Of a DNA stretch of 64,000 bases, positions 19,741 to 31,895 are shown one piece after another. The notes beneath the pieces were generated by a model, which was not told the origin of the DNA, ran no database searches, and saw nothing but the letters and a program-made list of their open reading frames with translations. A program made the translations under genes and the position numbers. Numbering within the stretch: position 1 is the first letter of the stretch; the number at the start of each line of letters is the position of its first letter. The stretch lies in contig JAUTXW010004477.1 in NCBI GenBank assembly GCA_030620095.1, positions 434,001-498,000 on the forward strand, read 5' to 3'. Source of the stretch: Kuschelorhynchus macadamiae (lineage: Eukaryota > Arthropoda > Insecta > Coleoptera > Curculionidae).

Positions 19741-21765
19741 ATTTTCATATTTTAAAACTGAACTATTCTGACCAAATTTTTATCGGTGAACGTAGTGTTG
19801 TCTGATAAAACCTTTCCATGTTTGCGACCCTTTTATTTATTTTTCTGCTTATATATTACATTTTTGCTTATATTTGCTTAGCATTTTTTTGACTTAAATT
19901 CATTTTTTAATCAACTCATAAAAAATATTACACTTTAACTGCGAACTAAATTTTTTAAAATTCGACTTTTAAATAAAAGAAGTGTTTATTTTTTGTAATT
20001 TAAACATTTTGCTTTGAGCTAATAATAAATTGTTTTAACTGTTGATAGCAACTTTTAAATTTTTTTCAGTTTCGCCTTAATTGTGTCGAACTTTTGATTT
20101 TAGACAAACCGAATTGTGAATTTGTTGGTTCTTTCCTTAACTGGACTTAACTGGACGGTTCCTAAGTTTACTTATCAGATAAGACTGTGAAAAATTAAAC
20201 ATATGTAGCGTATTTTCCCAAATAGTGCATGTTATAAATATAAGGTAGAATTTAAGGTGTGGAGTCGAAAATACGGTTTTAACTTATTCTATCAGACTAA
20301 TTGGCTCACACAGCTACTGAACCTTACGAGTTCTCTTAACAGTAGAGGCTTGTCTGGAGTAAGTGCTTTATAAAAATCCGTGCATTTATAAATAATGAAT
20401 GTTGTAATTTTTACTTAACTAGTGCAGGGAACTGAATGTGAATTTATTTGTGGTATTTGTGACTACCATAATATTAATTATTAGGGAACTAACATTTTCA
20501 AGGCGCATGGAACGTCGTGGTGGAATAAGGTTTTAATTGTTGATCTTCTTTTTCAAACTTTTAACTATAGGTTGTTCAACGAATTTCTTTTTAACTTGTA
20601 ATATTGTAAAATTCTTTTGATATTCGTACCGCTATCAGATTTTTCGAAACTTAAAGTAGAAGTTCGTTTTCTTTCAAGAATAATATTTTAGATTTATAAG
20701 AATCTTCAAACAAAGACAAACTATCTGACGTTGTCGTTAGCCAAACTTTTGCAAATAATATTCAAAAGAATTGTTGGATAAGCTCCTGGTTGGCCCAAAA
20801 AACAATAAAAAATAATAAACAAAGAAAATATCCATATGAACATTTATTAAAAAATTTAACCAAACTTTTAAATTTTAAAATATAGGAGTGCGGTTGTCCC
20901 CAGGATATTTTATAAACAATTTTAACTTGACGCAAAACCATTGTTAATAAGTCAATAGTCAGTAGAGATAAACTATTTTTTTTCGAACTCACTTGTGAAG
21001 TGAATTAACAAACTCAATCATAATCAGCGAAATGCAGCAAATTTTAAAAAGAAAGAACTTTAAAGAAAAACAAAACACTAGGTCCCTTGAAAGAGTTTGT
21101 GTAAGCTTGCAGGAAGTAAGCCATTTTTTTGTGTCAGTTAAGAAAGAATTATTCGTAAATTTAGTTTTAGTACTTTATCCGGCCGAAGTCCATATTAAAA
21201 AGTATTAAAACTCGTATAAAATTTAAATGTGTATGTATTATTGAAATTTATCTTAATAAGCTGACTTACTTTCCCCCATAATACCTTACCGTCGCTACTA
21301 TCAGAACTTGTTTGATAGTTGTGAAATTTTACTTAATTTCTGGCTGTTTTCCGCTAAAATATGTCTAAATTCCAGCCAAGCAACCTTTCTCCCCCTTTAG
21401 AGTCCTAGGGACTTACAATCTTTTTTGAGGCAAGTGTTGAATTTCCAGAGGGTAACCGGGTATAGGGTGGCGTAAACTCGGCTAGCCCTTCGGGATAAGC
21501 CTCATTTAGCAATCCCATTAATAATAGCCCGGTACCTAAGATAATAGTGAAGCATTTTAATAATAGATATACTTGTCATAACCATAGTTGTGGTAATAAT
21601 AACAATAGTAACCAAAATTAGAAACCGAAAGAAACATAATAGCTTGCTGACATAACAAATAATTACTCCCGTTGGAGGATATCGCAATCCTAATTTGATA
21701 ATTCATGTAGGGCCAGTTGGGAAGCTTTACATACAGCTAAACATAATAAATAACATTTTTTGAAA
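19741..21765. other. AT-rich DNA, nothing recognised
   Basis: Minus frames at 20762-20992 and 21502-21687 are short, hydrophobic and low in complexity. A GC-richer patch at 21380-21540 has no recognisable protein in any frame. Confidence 0.35.
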
Positions 21766-23063
21766 GTAATAACCTATACACTAAAAGCCAGAATGGTTTT
21801 CGGGTAGGAAGAAATACAGTTCAGGGCGTAATGAGTCTTGTCAACAGTATTATGGATTCATTCAACAACTTAGAGTGCAACTCTGTTTTGTATTGTGACT
21901 TGAGCAAGGCCTTTGTCTGCGTATCCCACGAGCTTCTGCTGAACAAGTTAATGTATTATAAATTTAGTGAAAACAGCATTAAGTTGCTACAGTCATACTT
22001 AAAAGATCGGCAACAGGTGGTCAGGGTCGGTGGAGTGTCGTCAATGAGGAGAGTTGTTGATGTTGGGGTACCACAGGGTTCGGTCTTAGGACCTATCCTT
22101 TTTTTAATATTCATAAACGATCTACCCCTGTGCGAGCTAGATTCAGAATACACTCTCTTTGCTGATGATATAACTGTATCTTGCTCTGGCAAATCATTGC
22201 GGGATGTAGGGGAGAGAATTGGTGGTGCGCGGTTGAGGGCTGGGGCTTGGTTCAATGCAAATAAATTGTTACTTAATGGAGATAAGACCCAGAAAATGAG
22301 TTGGGCCCTGAGGGACCTTGAGGGTGTAAATGTGGATGTTACTGATGTTAAGTTCCTGGGGATATATATGGATGCTGGATAAAGGTGGAATACTCACGTT
22401 GGTAATCTCTCAAAAAGGTTTAACTCCAGTCTTTTTGTTCTCCGGAATTTGATGGGCTCGGTGAGCCTCCATCTTGTTAGAATGGCATACTATTCGCTCT
22501 TCCATTCTGTTATGTCTTATGGCATAATAGTGTGGGGGTGCGCATCGCATGCAGATAAAATATTTCGGATACAAAGGCGAGCTGTTAGAATTTTGGCTGG
22601 ATTGAAATACAGAGATGATTGCAGAAATGAGTTTCTTCGCTTGCATATTCTCACGCTTCCTGCTGTATTTATATTGGAAAGTGTCCTTAACATAAAAAAG
22701 AACATATGCGAATATACGCGACATCAGGATATTCATTGTTACAGTACCAGGAATAGAGGTAAGCTCATTGCCTCCTATTGTAGGCTGAAAAGATGCCAAA
22801 AAGACCAGATTTTATTGCAGTAAAGCTATTTAACAAGCTACCTGCCAGTATAAAGGAACTCCCCTTTTATAGTTTTAAATATAAAGTGAAAGAGCTTCTA
22901 ATTGGGAAGCTCTTTTACAGCATTGCTGAATTTTTAAATTATAGTTTCTAATTTTTTTTTTAATAATTTTCTCCTCAGAAATTTTAAATGTTTTGAATGT
23001 AATTATGATTGTAAATGTTTACGTTGGAGGTTTGCTGGTGGATAACAGTTATATTCTCTTATA

Positions 23064-23130
<67 letters not shown>

Positions 23131-23243
23131 TTAATAAATTTTAAAAGTGTTTTTGAGTGTAATTTTAAGTGTTAGTATTTTAATGTCATGAAAATACATT
23201 ATTGTATAATGACATGATTAAATTATCTTATCTTATCTTATAA
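21766..23243 (+). mobile_element. 5'-truncated jockey/CR1-type LINE, RT to 3' end
   Basis: The sequence enters within the RT domain at QNGFRVGRNTVQGVM. The frame 21831-22382 has YCDLSKAFVCVSHELL, GVPQGSVLGPILFLIFINDL and TLFADDITV (FADD active site). After a stop at 22380-22382, the frame 22449-22823 has the thumb segment YYSLFHSVMSYGIIVWG and QRRAVRILAGL. A third frame ends KLFNKLPASIKELPF. The 3' end carries a (TA)n tract and a TTATC repeat (23226-23242), likely the element's tail. Upstream RT parts, endonuclease and ORF1 are absent, as in typical incomplete reverse transcription. Confidence 0.75.
23060..23127. repeat. (TA)n microsatellite in LINE 3' region
   Basis: Uninterrupted TA run apart from one G near its start. 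Confidence 0.9.
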
Positions 23244-23823
23244 TGAAATCAACAAATTACCTAACGTACTGATTAGCCGACGTTGCTCTCCTCAGCTACA
23301 ATTTGTTTGTGATAATTCACTTGAAATAAATAAAAACTTAAATGATGATCCAAATTATAAATCTCTTAGTCAAAGTTCGCTTGTGTCTACTGACCGTAGC
23401 ACCGCGTATAACACTTTCAATCAAAGTACTCAAGTTAACAGTGATACGTTTGAGGTACACGATTTGATTGAATTTAATGACTGCAACTCAACTTCATCAG
23501 ACTAAAGGGAATAATCCTATTTTTATTCCACATGACGCCGTAAAAAAGCATTCAGATGGGTTTTTTTCACCTTCATCAAGTAATTCTATCCGCGTCAGAA
23601 GGGTGTAAAGTTCTTCTTATGTCAGGATTTGCTGACCGAGAACGCGATTAAATCGGTTTTAAGAGTTTGAATCCTTGATTCCTATAATCCCTCATTGAAG
23701 CAGCTTTGAAATAGGTGCTTTTGTTGCTTACACATCCCACAGTGGAAAACAAAGCATTGCAAAGCGGCAAGAATTGTGAATTACTTTAGCTACCATGTAA
23801 ACAAAAAGGCAAATGTACGCCTT
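23244..23823. other. open but unrecognised frame and spacer
   Basis: From about 23228 to 23504 a plus frame without ATG stays open for some 90 codons, with polar residues (NDDPNYKSLSQSSLVSTDRS) and an ending DCNSTSSD. It looks protein-like but matches no family I know. It may belong to the BEL/Pao remnant next to it or be an old exon. The rest is unassigned. Confidence 0.3.
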
Positions 23824-24185
23824 TCATGTTTTAGAAACCCGTCGGCGGTTAAAAGTAATAAAATAAAAACCAACATAATCAACGCCTACATTTAAAAAAC
23901 ATTTGACCTCTAAAATTGAAGAGCAACGGGGCAAATCAGCCATAGGGTGTTGAAGCGGTTTGGAGTTGGTTCTCCAAACATATCGAAAGAACAGAATGAA
24001 TAAGCGAGCTGTGAATAAGGGAAGGGTAGTTAAAGGACATTGCCGAGTCAATAAAATAGGATGTTTAGAGTCGTAATTTAGATTTGAAAACCTAACATTC
24101 ACACCGACACGAAAAATCCCCACAGGGTCAATGAAAACATTTAACTTGCGAAGAAGTTAAGGAAGAATCTTACCATCAATCACTT
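23824..24185 (-). mobile_element. BEL/Pao retrotransposon integrase N-terminal fragment
   Basis: Reading leftward, LRKLNVFIDPV leads into GIFRVGVNVRFSNLNYDSKH and PILLTRQCPLTTLP, the start of the BEL/Pao integrase region (usual pattern RVGGRLxxSNLxYxxKHPILLP). After an internal deletion follow ADLPRCSS and FLNVGVDYVGFYFI, matching the MGDLPxxRV and VGVDYAGPF blocks. The zinc-binding HHCC part between them is missing. The fragment is degenerate. Confidence 0.65.
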
Positions 24186-24739
24186 TTAAAATATGATTGC
24201 TGGAAACATTTTATCGACAAGAAAGCGTTATGAAGTTTAATAGCTGATAGCGGACTCACTTTTTTAATATGTTTATTTTTAGTATTATTTATAAAACTTA
24301 AAACATGGAAAGAACGCTTTGAAGCGTAGCGATTTTCTTCTTCGATAAAAATTTACCGGTTGGAAAATTAATAAAAATTATTTTTAACATTAAACCAAGA
24401 GTTCTCAGTGCTAGATAAAAAACTAGGTCCGTTAAATCAAACAGAGTTGGATACAAAGTTTGCAAGTAGTAAGCCGCCCGAGGCTATGTCAGCATGATTG
24501 TCAGAAGACCGCACATTGTCTCAAAAAACAGGCGAAATACGGTCTTGGATATACGACACACGATTAGAGATAAACATCTTCCAACGATGCAAATGCGATT
24601 TGCTTCAATATAAAATAATTTGGGAATCATGCGAAAAGTTTGCTAACAGAAATAAAATTACGATAAATATCTACAACAAAACACAATAGTTAATATTTTT
24701 TAAAATTTTAAACTGCTTAAAATTGGCAACTAACTTTTA

Positions 24740-25020
24740 TATTGGGTCCAAGTACGAAAAACATCAGAGGGAGGTTCCTCGTCCCAATTTAACCCATACG
24801 ACCATAGCTTTTGTATTAAAGATTTGAGATAGATACATCGAGAGGATCAAAACCCGGGCCAACTCTGATAAAAGTTGCTTTTGGTACAGGGTCAATCGAC
24901 TAAAAAACCTTAAAACCTTTACAGCGGTGTTTTCAGGTTTGAAATTAAATGAGCGAGAATGGGTTGACAAATGATCAGAGTTAAGGTGGCAAAGCAATGA
25001 AGACTCATTACTTGACCACT
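24740..25020 (-). mobile_element. BEL/Pao retrotransposon fragment between RT and RNase H
   Basis: The frame includes SFNFKPENTAVKVLR, QKQLLSELARV and TKAMVVWVKLGRG, resembling the BEL/Pao segment TKRxLLSxLARVFDPLG...TK.LxQxLWxxGLDWD. It lies in the same orientation as the integrase fragment at 23.8-24.2 kb. The two are probably parts of one decayed element with rearranged DNA between them. Confidence 0.55.
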
Positions 25021-25236
25021 TGCGTAATTCAAAACCACCCTTTTTTAATAAAGAAGTGAATTTGTAGTAACAAAACGTTATTTAAAGTAAAATAGCAGGG
25101 TTTTTCATAGCGTGCGCGGCTAACGGGACGCTATATTCCTCACCTTCAATTAGCTGAAAAGGTACGCATCGCTAGAAGAGGTGTGGATGAAATACCGTGG
25201 ATAACAGTAGACAAACGATAGTTCTGAAGCGGTTCG

Positions 25237-26290
25237 TCAGAGAAAAAATGCCAAATAATGCGTTGGGAGTCCCGATGATAGGGATTTACTAAGAGCATGT
25301 GATACATCTATTTGATGCCTACGCAAATAACATAGGGATAAAGAAATCATGGTTCTGGGGATTAGCGTTAAATTGGAATTACTATCAGACGTTTCGACTT
25401 TAAATAATTGGTTTCTTTTTAATACATTATTCACGTTCCTTAAGTAGTAGATTTTGAGCGTCCTGTTTCTCAAACATATTCTTCTCCACAGGAGCACGGA
25501 ATTTTAAGTACTTTCGCTGATCGCAAGCATTGTCCAATCTTCTTATGTGTATTGAAGATTGTATGTATGTTGAACCGCCGTACTAATCGTCCTATTTTGT
25601 CTGTAGTGCCATGTATGAAGGGAAGAACAACACTACCTAAAGGTGGCTCCTTATCATTTTCCTTTCGCATACTTGGATTACTATATCTTTTAATTGTATC
25701 TTCAGTGCAATTGCCATTCCCTCTAAGAGCTTCGGTCAGTTTCGATATTTCCGATATTAGAGAATCTTGATCAGAAATTGAAATGTCTCTAAATACTAGT
25801 GAGTTATTAACCGATTTCTATTGTGCTGGATAGTGGTGAAATTTGCATTTAAATATCTATTTGTATGCGTCGCGTCGGTTTTCTATGCAGAGAATGTCCT
25901 AATGTTCCATTTTCTTTCGTTCAACAGAAATATAATGAGATTGCCCTGTCCATGAGGCCAAACAACAAAAGCATAATCTACAGTGTTTTGGTTTTAGTGG
26001 AGTGGATGTTAAAGTAATATTCTCAAAGGCATCTATAAAGATATCCGCTACCACAGGTGATAGAGGAGATCCCATAGCTGCCCCTGAATTTATTCATAAA
26101 AAGTTCCTTGAAAATAAAATAAGTAGGTGTAAGACAAGCTTCCACTCGATCTATTAAGTTATTATCAAGATTATTTTGGGCCAATATGTCTGATATAATA
26201 GAAATTGAGTCGTTAACAGGAACATGTGTGTATAGTGATTCTACATTAAAACTGACCAAAATATCTTCGGGATCCAACTTGAGGATATTG
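25237..26290 (-). mobile_element. Penelope-like element, minus-strand arm
   Basis: The frame 26277-26023 reads DPEDILVSFNVESLYTHVPV and later FIFKELFMNKF, matching the Penelope-type RT pattern (SFDVVSLFTNVP and FxFxGxxYxQ). Further left, 25670-25470 reads VVLPFIHGTTDKIGRLVRR, KKIGQCLRSAK and KIPCSCGEEYV, which is the linker and the first strand of the GIY-YIG endonuclease. The YxDD region is destroyed. Penelope-like elements combine an RT with a GIY-YIG nuclease. Many indels are present. Confidence 0.7.
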
Positions 26291-26990
26291 CTTTAACATC
26301 CACTCCACTAAAACGAAAACATTGGTTCAGATATATAGATGATAATTTTGCTGTTTGGCCTCATAGACAGGGCAATTTCTTCATACCTTAATCAACGATG
26401 TCATAATATTAAATACACAATGGAAACTGAATTTAATAGAACGATTGTTTTTCTACATGTATTTATTTAAATGAAGGAAAATGGTATATTAGAATATTCT
26501 CTGTATAGAAAACCGACGCATGCAAATAGATATTTAAATGCAAATTCCACCATCAAAAACAAACAATAAATCGATTATTAACTCATTAGTATTTAGAGCC
26601 ATTTCGATTTCTGATTAAGATTTTCTGACATCTGAAACACCGAAATTGGCCGAAGCTCTGAGAGGGAATAGTTATTGCACTGAAGATGTTAGGCGTTCAA
26701 TTAAAATATATAGTAATCCCACTACGCAAAAGGAAAATGATAAAAAGCCACTTTTAGGTAGTGTTGTTCTTCCCTACATACATGGCACTACAAACAAAAT
26801 AGGACATTAGTACGGCGGTCCATACATACAATCTTCAATACACATAAGAAGATTGGACAATGCTTGCGATACCTGAAAGATATGGTACCTTTTCAACCAG
26901 AAGGAGTATATGAAGTTCCTTGCTCCAAAACCGTGAAAGCTTCCGTTTCATATAGGGATAAAGACGAAAAAGGAGAGGAATAGAGGCTAT
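26279..26990 (+). mobile_element. Penelope-like element, inverted plus-strand arm
   Basis: Starting at the segment TTTAACATCCACTCCACTAA, the plus strand repeats in opposite orientation the sequence ending near 26025 in the minus arm. It encodes LKRKHWFRYIDDNFAVWPH, with an intact-looking YIDD active site, then SIINSLVFRAI, LAEALRGN, VVLPYIHGTTNKIG and RRLDNACDT. The arms form a head-to-head inverted duplication around 26.03-26.28 kb. Confidence 0.7.
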
Positions 26991-29145
26991 ATCTTTTTGT
27001 AATTTAGGCCTCAAAAATAAATGCTCATTAAGAGAATTTGATTAGATAATTTTCGGCTTCCATTAAAAACGACGCGAAGTTTAGTCACTCTTTCCATGTG
27101 ACCTAAATTTAAATATTCTCTCATAAAATCTTTGTATTGCGCGTGCAATGGGGGTTTTTCAATAACCTTCGTTCGAGGGAATAAAACCTATGTATTGCCA
27201 AATTACCTTTAAATAGAAATGAATCAATGTATCAAACATACGCGTCGCGCCTGTGCTTGGTTCCAAATATTTGTGTGCACAAGTTCTCATCAGGAAAAAG
27301 AGATTGAGTGTTAGTTACTTCTTCAAGTTTATTTTTCGAAATGAGGAATCAATACTTTTATTACAAAAAGAATTTCAAAAATATGGCATATTATTTATAC
27401 AAAACTTCATTTAATAAACAATTTGCTTTAAAAAAGTGTGAGATATGTAAAAATACAATTACTCTAATGATTTTTTTAAGTGAATCCAGACGTAAAAGCT
27501 TTCGTGCTACCAGTAGTAATTTTTCAATTAATAATAACAGCCCCTTAGATCAGTGCTACTAAAGATACTTTAAAGATATTTTCTGAAAACATCCGCGGAC
27601 CATCAAAATATCACGAATATTATTAACCACTCACTCACACGAGAGGTTGTGGTCTAGTCTCGCATATTGTGGAAAGAGAGATCCAATTGTCTACCTATAG
27701 AGTAGTACGACGTTCAGGAAGACTTAGGTGGCACAAAGGTTATACTCTTTTAATCCCAAAAAAAAAAGAGAATTGGGATAGAAACTGGGTGGAATTCCCG
27801 AGGGATGCATTTATTCGTTTTGACATTATTGCACTGGGGTAAGAAAGTAAAGTTGGTTTGAGTGCCGCGACATTATGTGACTGCAGATAATGAGAAGGCA
27901 CTGCTAGACTCGGAGCTACCAGCCCATATGTGGGACCAGAACCGGCTTTAGGCATAACTAGGTAGCAGATAAGGACTGCACTCGACAAATGGGCGCACCA
28001 AGAACTGCGACGTAAGTGGGGCTAGCTCGAGTGGTAGGCAGTGTAAGAATGATAGGTACTCAAACCAGGTCTAGTCTAGAATGAAACAATAAATGAAATA
28101 GAATTTCCACAGCACATTTTAAGGATTTCATTATTACATAAATCTATCAGCGAATCTCGCAAACACACTAGGCATCTTACGGAATAAACGAGTTTCCAAT
28201 TTCGCTGTCATTTCCATGAATCTATAAACAAAAAACATTCTTCCTTGTATGAAGGCCTGATGATAATTAACACATTAGAAATTATCAAATAAATAAAGTG
28301 TTTTATTCAGTAGATTTATTAGAATATAGCTTTAGCTACGAGTTTTTTTTTCAAAATTAAGATTACTTCACGTTTCGATTTAAGTATTATATCAGCATGT
28401 AATAGCTAAGGATTATGATCAGTTTCCTAGTTTAGCTATAATGCTGAAATCAGTCTCGAATTGAGGGCATTGAGCAGACAGTTTTAATTGATACCACTTT
28501 ATTAGAAGCGATGTTCAGTTTTGGTCTTCTTTATAAAGTCGATTATTAAGGCACAACGAAAATTACTTTTCCAATGTCACCTTCTCTATGTGAGTTATTG
28601 CAATAATTAATTCACAAATGCATCACTATGCATACGCAGCATTAGCAACGCGAAAGGTTTTGAAAAATAAATTTAATAAATGTTGTTTTTTCATATGTAT
28701 GTTTTCTCTTTTCAGTTTTTTCTTTTGTTGAATAAACAAAAACTACGAAATTCTGCTATAAATATTAAGTAAATTTTATTTTAACTTTTTCAAACAACCC
28801 GCCCCTTTATTTGTTAAGACAAATTTCGTACTTGGCCGCAAATCGGCCTCGCTCGCTACCAATTCACCAACAATATCGAGAATATGAATTCACTTTGGTA
28901 TTTTAATAACATTAAATTTTAATTTACTATAAAAATGATTATTTAAAGCTGGAAAGGAATACGTTGCCACTTTTAGGAATGTATATTGGAAATATTTTAC
29001 AAATTTAATGTAACTAAAAATTTGCCTCTGGTTCTAATCTAGATTGCGGATGGGCTCCAGTGCTTCTGTGGTCCAGTTCGCTGACCAACATTTGAGTAAC
29101 ACTACCTTGTTGTAATAAAGGTTAATTAATAGCTTTTACACTTAC
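26991..29145. other. intergenic DNA, nothing recognised
   Basis: The plus frame 27308-27562 and minus frame 27740-27988 lack family features. The patch 27820-28080 is less AT-rich but holds no recognisable domain or complete tRNA. Confidence 0.35.
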
Positions 29146-29177
29146 CTTGACATTGATAACCTTGTTTTCCGAATCCC
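29146..29177 (-). other. candidate 32-nt micro-exon
   Basis: On the minus strand an acceptor tract TTTTTTTTGCAG precedes the segment and a near-perfect donor, TCAAG|GTAAGTG, follows it. Read in the only phase consistent with a clean end, the exon encodes DSENKVINVK with no stop. Both sites fit consensus and the enclosed length is typical of insect micro-exons. No neighbouring exon was identified, so this may be coincidence. Confidence 0.3.
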
Positions 29178-30017
29178 CTGCAAAAAAAATGAAAGAGTAT
29201 TTATCATGTATGCATACTTTATAAAATATATTTAAGTCTTTACTTTTAAAATGAATGACGTCAGTCCGAAGTACGGATCTTGGGCTGCGATGTCTCAAGG
29301 GACCGGATGGTAAAACGAAGAGAAACAAAAACACATCGCTTTGTATATAGTTGCACTCGATATATTTCGGTTTATTCGACTCGTCAGATCATTTAATATT
29401 TTCAATAAAATTTAATATTTGCAATGAAAATATCACACCTAAATTCCTAACCAATAAAAAGCTTTTATTTTAAATAATTTCGATGGCAACCCAAACTATT
29501 TCTGGAAATATTCACCCCCCAGGATACTCTGGGCGATATTCTTAATAAGTGGAAATGTTTCTGTCACAATAGGACACTTGAAGTTTTTGAACTTGACATT
29601 TTATTTTTAACATGAAAATTATTATTTTTTAATACTTCTTGGTTACTGAGTACTTAAATAATAATTTAAGAATTAAAACTAAGACAACATATTAGATTTA
29701 ATTCTTACTTATTGTATTATTAACCACAAAATCATAGGTTTTTTGAAAGTCTTCTAAGAATTTTTCTTTTATCAGTGGCGAATATGACGGTGAAAAACTC
29801 TTATTAATTAAATGTCTATACTTTAGTACATAAATATAATATTTTGATACAATTTTATTGAACCTAACTTTACAAATCGGTGAAAACTTGGTTGAGATAT
29901 GGTTTAAATTCTTCTGTATTGTTTTGAACAGATTTTCCTCCGTATTATTTAGTATGTACTTCAGGCTGCATTCATCAGTAATAGAATAAATTTGTTTTAA
30001 ACAATTTTTTTTATAAA
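29178..30017. other. AT-rich DNA, nothing recognised
   Basis: No gene or clear repeat seen. Confidence 0.35.
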
Positions 30018-30240
30018 ACTAAAATAGGTGGTGTTTTTTACAATTATATGTAAGTAGGTATTCTATACCTCACGTTTTACACTTTAGTATACAAAATAAT
30101 AACGCTCCACCTATTTTAGTACAGAAAACTGTATTTAAAGATGTATTTTAAACAATTTTTAGTAGTTTCATAAAACAAAAATGGGTGGAACGCCACAATT
30201 ATAACACCTTAGTATAAAAAAACAACGTTCCACACATTTT
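30018..30240. repeat. two related tandem hairpins (MITE-like)
   Basis: The first hairpin has arms ACTAAAATAGGTGG (30018-30031) and CCACCTATTTTAGT (30107-30120), a perfect 14-bp stem. The second has arms AAAATGGGTGGAACG (30177-30192) and CGTTCCACACATTTT (30226-30240), nearly perfect. Both carry TTTAGTATA and TAAAAC words between their arms, so they look like two copies of one short inverted-repeat unit. Confidence 0.55.
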
Positions 30241-31895
30241 GAAATTTTCTGACCGAAACCCCCTCGTGCGTGAACTAATATCCATAAATTTTTTCTCGGC
30301 TACGATTTTTTTTTTAAATTTCCCTCGTCTGCCACGAAGTTTTCAAAAAATTCGTGCACTTGAAAAAATTTCCGGCAATAATGAAAATGTGAATTAAGTG
30401 AATATTTTTCCTGTATAGTTTCTCTGGCCAATGACTTGTGCGTCACCCTTTATGTGAAAGAAGTAAATTACTACTCGATTTCCAAATTAAAAGTTTTGTA
30501 TGAAAACGACAAGTATCTAATATTAAATAATGATGATCTACCTAAATGAAGTGATGCAAAATTTACATATAAAGTGATACATTTTTCCTCGTTTTTTTAG
30601 TTTATGTTTCAAGTAGGCTATGTAATTTACCATATCAAAAATAAAAAGTGTGTCTTGACACCTGTTGGCAACGTAACTATGATATAACTGCTTTATGAAT
30701 ATTTTATTCTCCCAAAAAAGCATTCAGAGCATCTTCCAGTTTTACTGGAATAATAAGTGTTTTTTTTGTATTTGCCGTCTTAGACAATCTTTTTTTATAT
30801 TATACACCACATGAGGTGAAAAATATTATTATGCATATAGTACGCTTAACAGCTCTGGATGAAACATCACAAGAAAAGTTTGTGACATCATTTAAGATCC
30901 CCTTACTGATAATATAAATATCATGCCTGTGCATAAAAAAGAACAAAACCGATTCTAAAAATTATAGGACCACTTTTATTGTCCGTATTTTCTAAAATAA
31001 ATGAATACATGCTAGATTATTTTTAAAGGTAAGTCATATTTATTTCGGATTTGTCTGGATTTTTCCCTAAACAATTCACGCAGGTAATTAATAAATTACA
31101 TAATGCTGCTTAATAAGTTGGATAAGTCTAATGATTTTTTCGAAAGTGATAGTATATAATTATGAAAAGAACTTTCTTGTCGGACGTAGATTGTCTTTAT
31201 TGTTAATATTTCCACAACATTTCGGCTAGTCATTATTATCAAGCGCAAAACGGAACTATATAACTCTAAATATACAACAAACTTACTTCGTAAATCATAA
31301 AAGTCGCAACCGGTCATCGTCTATCACCTTAGAAGGGAAAACATATCCACCGTCTTTAACTTAGAAGGGCTAGATTACTATGCGGTTTAAAAAAAACAAG
31401 CAAAGCTGGTTATGTAGTTAAGTATCTAATTTTACAGTTTTACGAATAACTTTTTAAAAACTCAAAATTTGAAAAACGGACTTTAATGTAACTGGTATAA
31501 TACTTAATGGCTAAAGACATTTGATTGTTCTCACAAGGTATTTATATGTAAGATAAGAAAATATGAAGTAAGCGGTTTCTGTTGGAGCTTCTCGGCATTA
31601 CACAGGTTCCCATTATTTAGTGGAGAATCTTGAATCCTAACTTGATTTCCTTGCTTCTTTGTTTCTTAAAATTGCATTTTTTGTTGTAAAGCTTGAATAC
31701 AAGAAAAAATCTTGGTAAAATAAAAATAAAGTACATTAATACAGCCCAGCCATAATATTTTCGTAATAAGTTTTAATATTTTTGAACTTTTGTCTAAGAA
31801 TATCTTTTATACGCCCTTCCCAACTAATGTCAGCTGTTCAATATGATAGCATCGGGAGTTTCCTCTAAAATTATTGAGTAATACTTAAAATTTAT
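30241..31895. other. AT-rich DNA, nothing recognised
   Basis: Short frames only. The right end may hold badly decayed C-terminal hAT sequence, but I cannot support residues there. Confidence 0.35.

Noticed and set aside
22410..22799. 129-codon minus frame
   Set aside because: Antisense of the LINE thumb region, which is recognisable on the plus strand.
22993..23175. 60-codon plus frame in LINE tail
   Set aside because: Mostly an Ile-Tyr run from the (TA)n tract.
27740..27988. 82-codon minus frame in a less AT-rich patch
   Set aside because: No motif and no neighbouring exon or element; left as unassigned.
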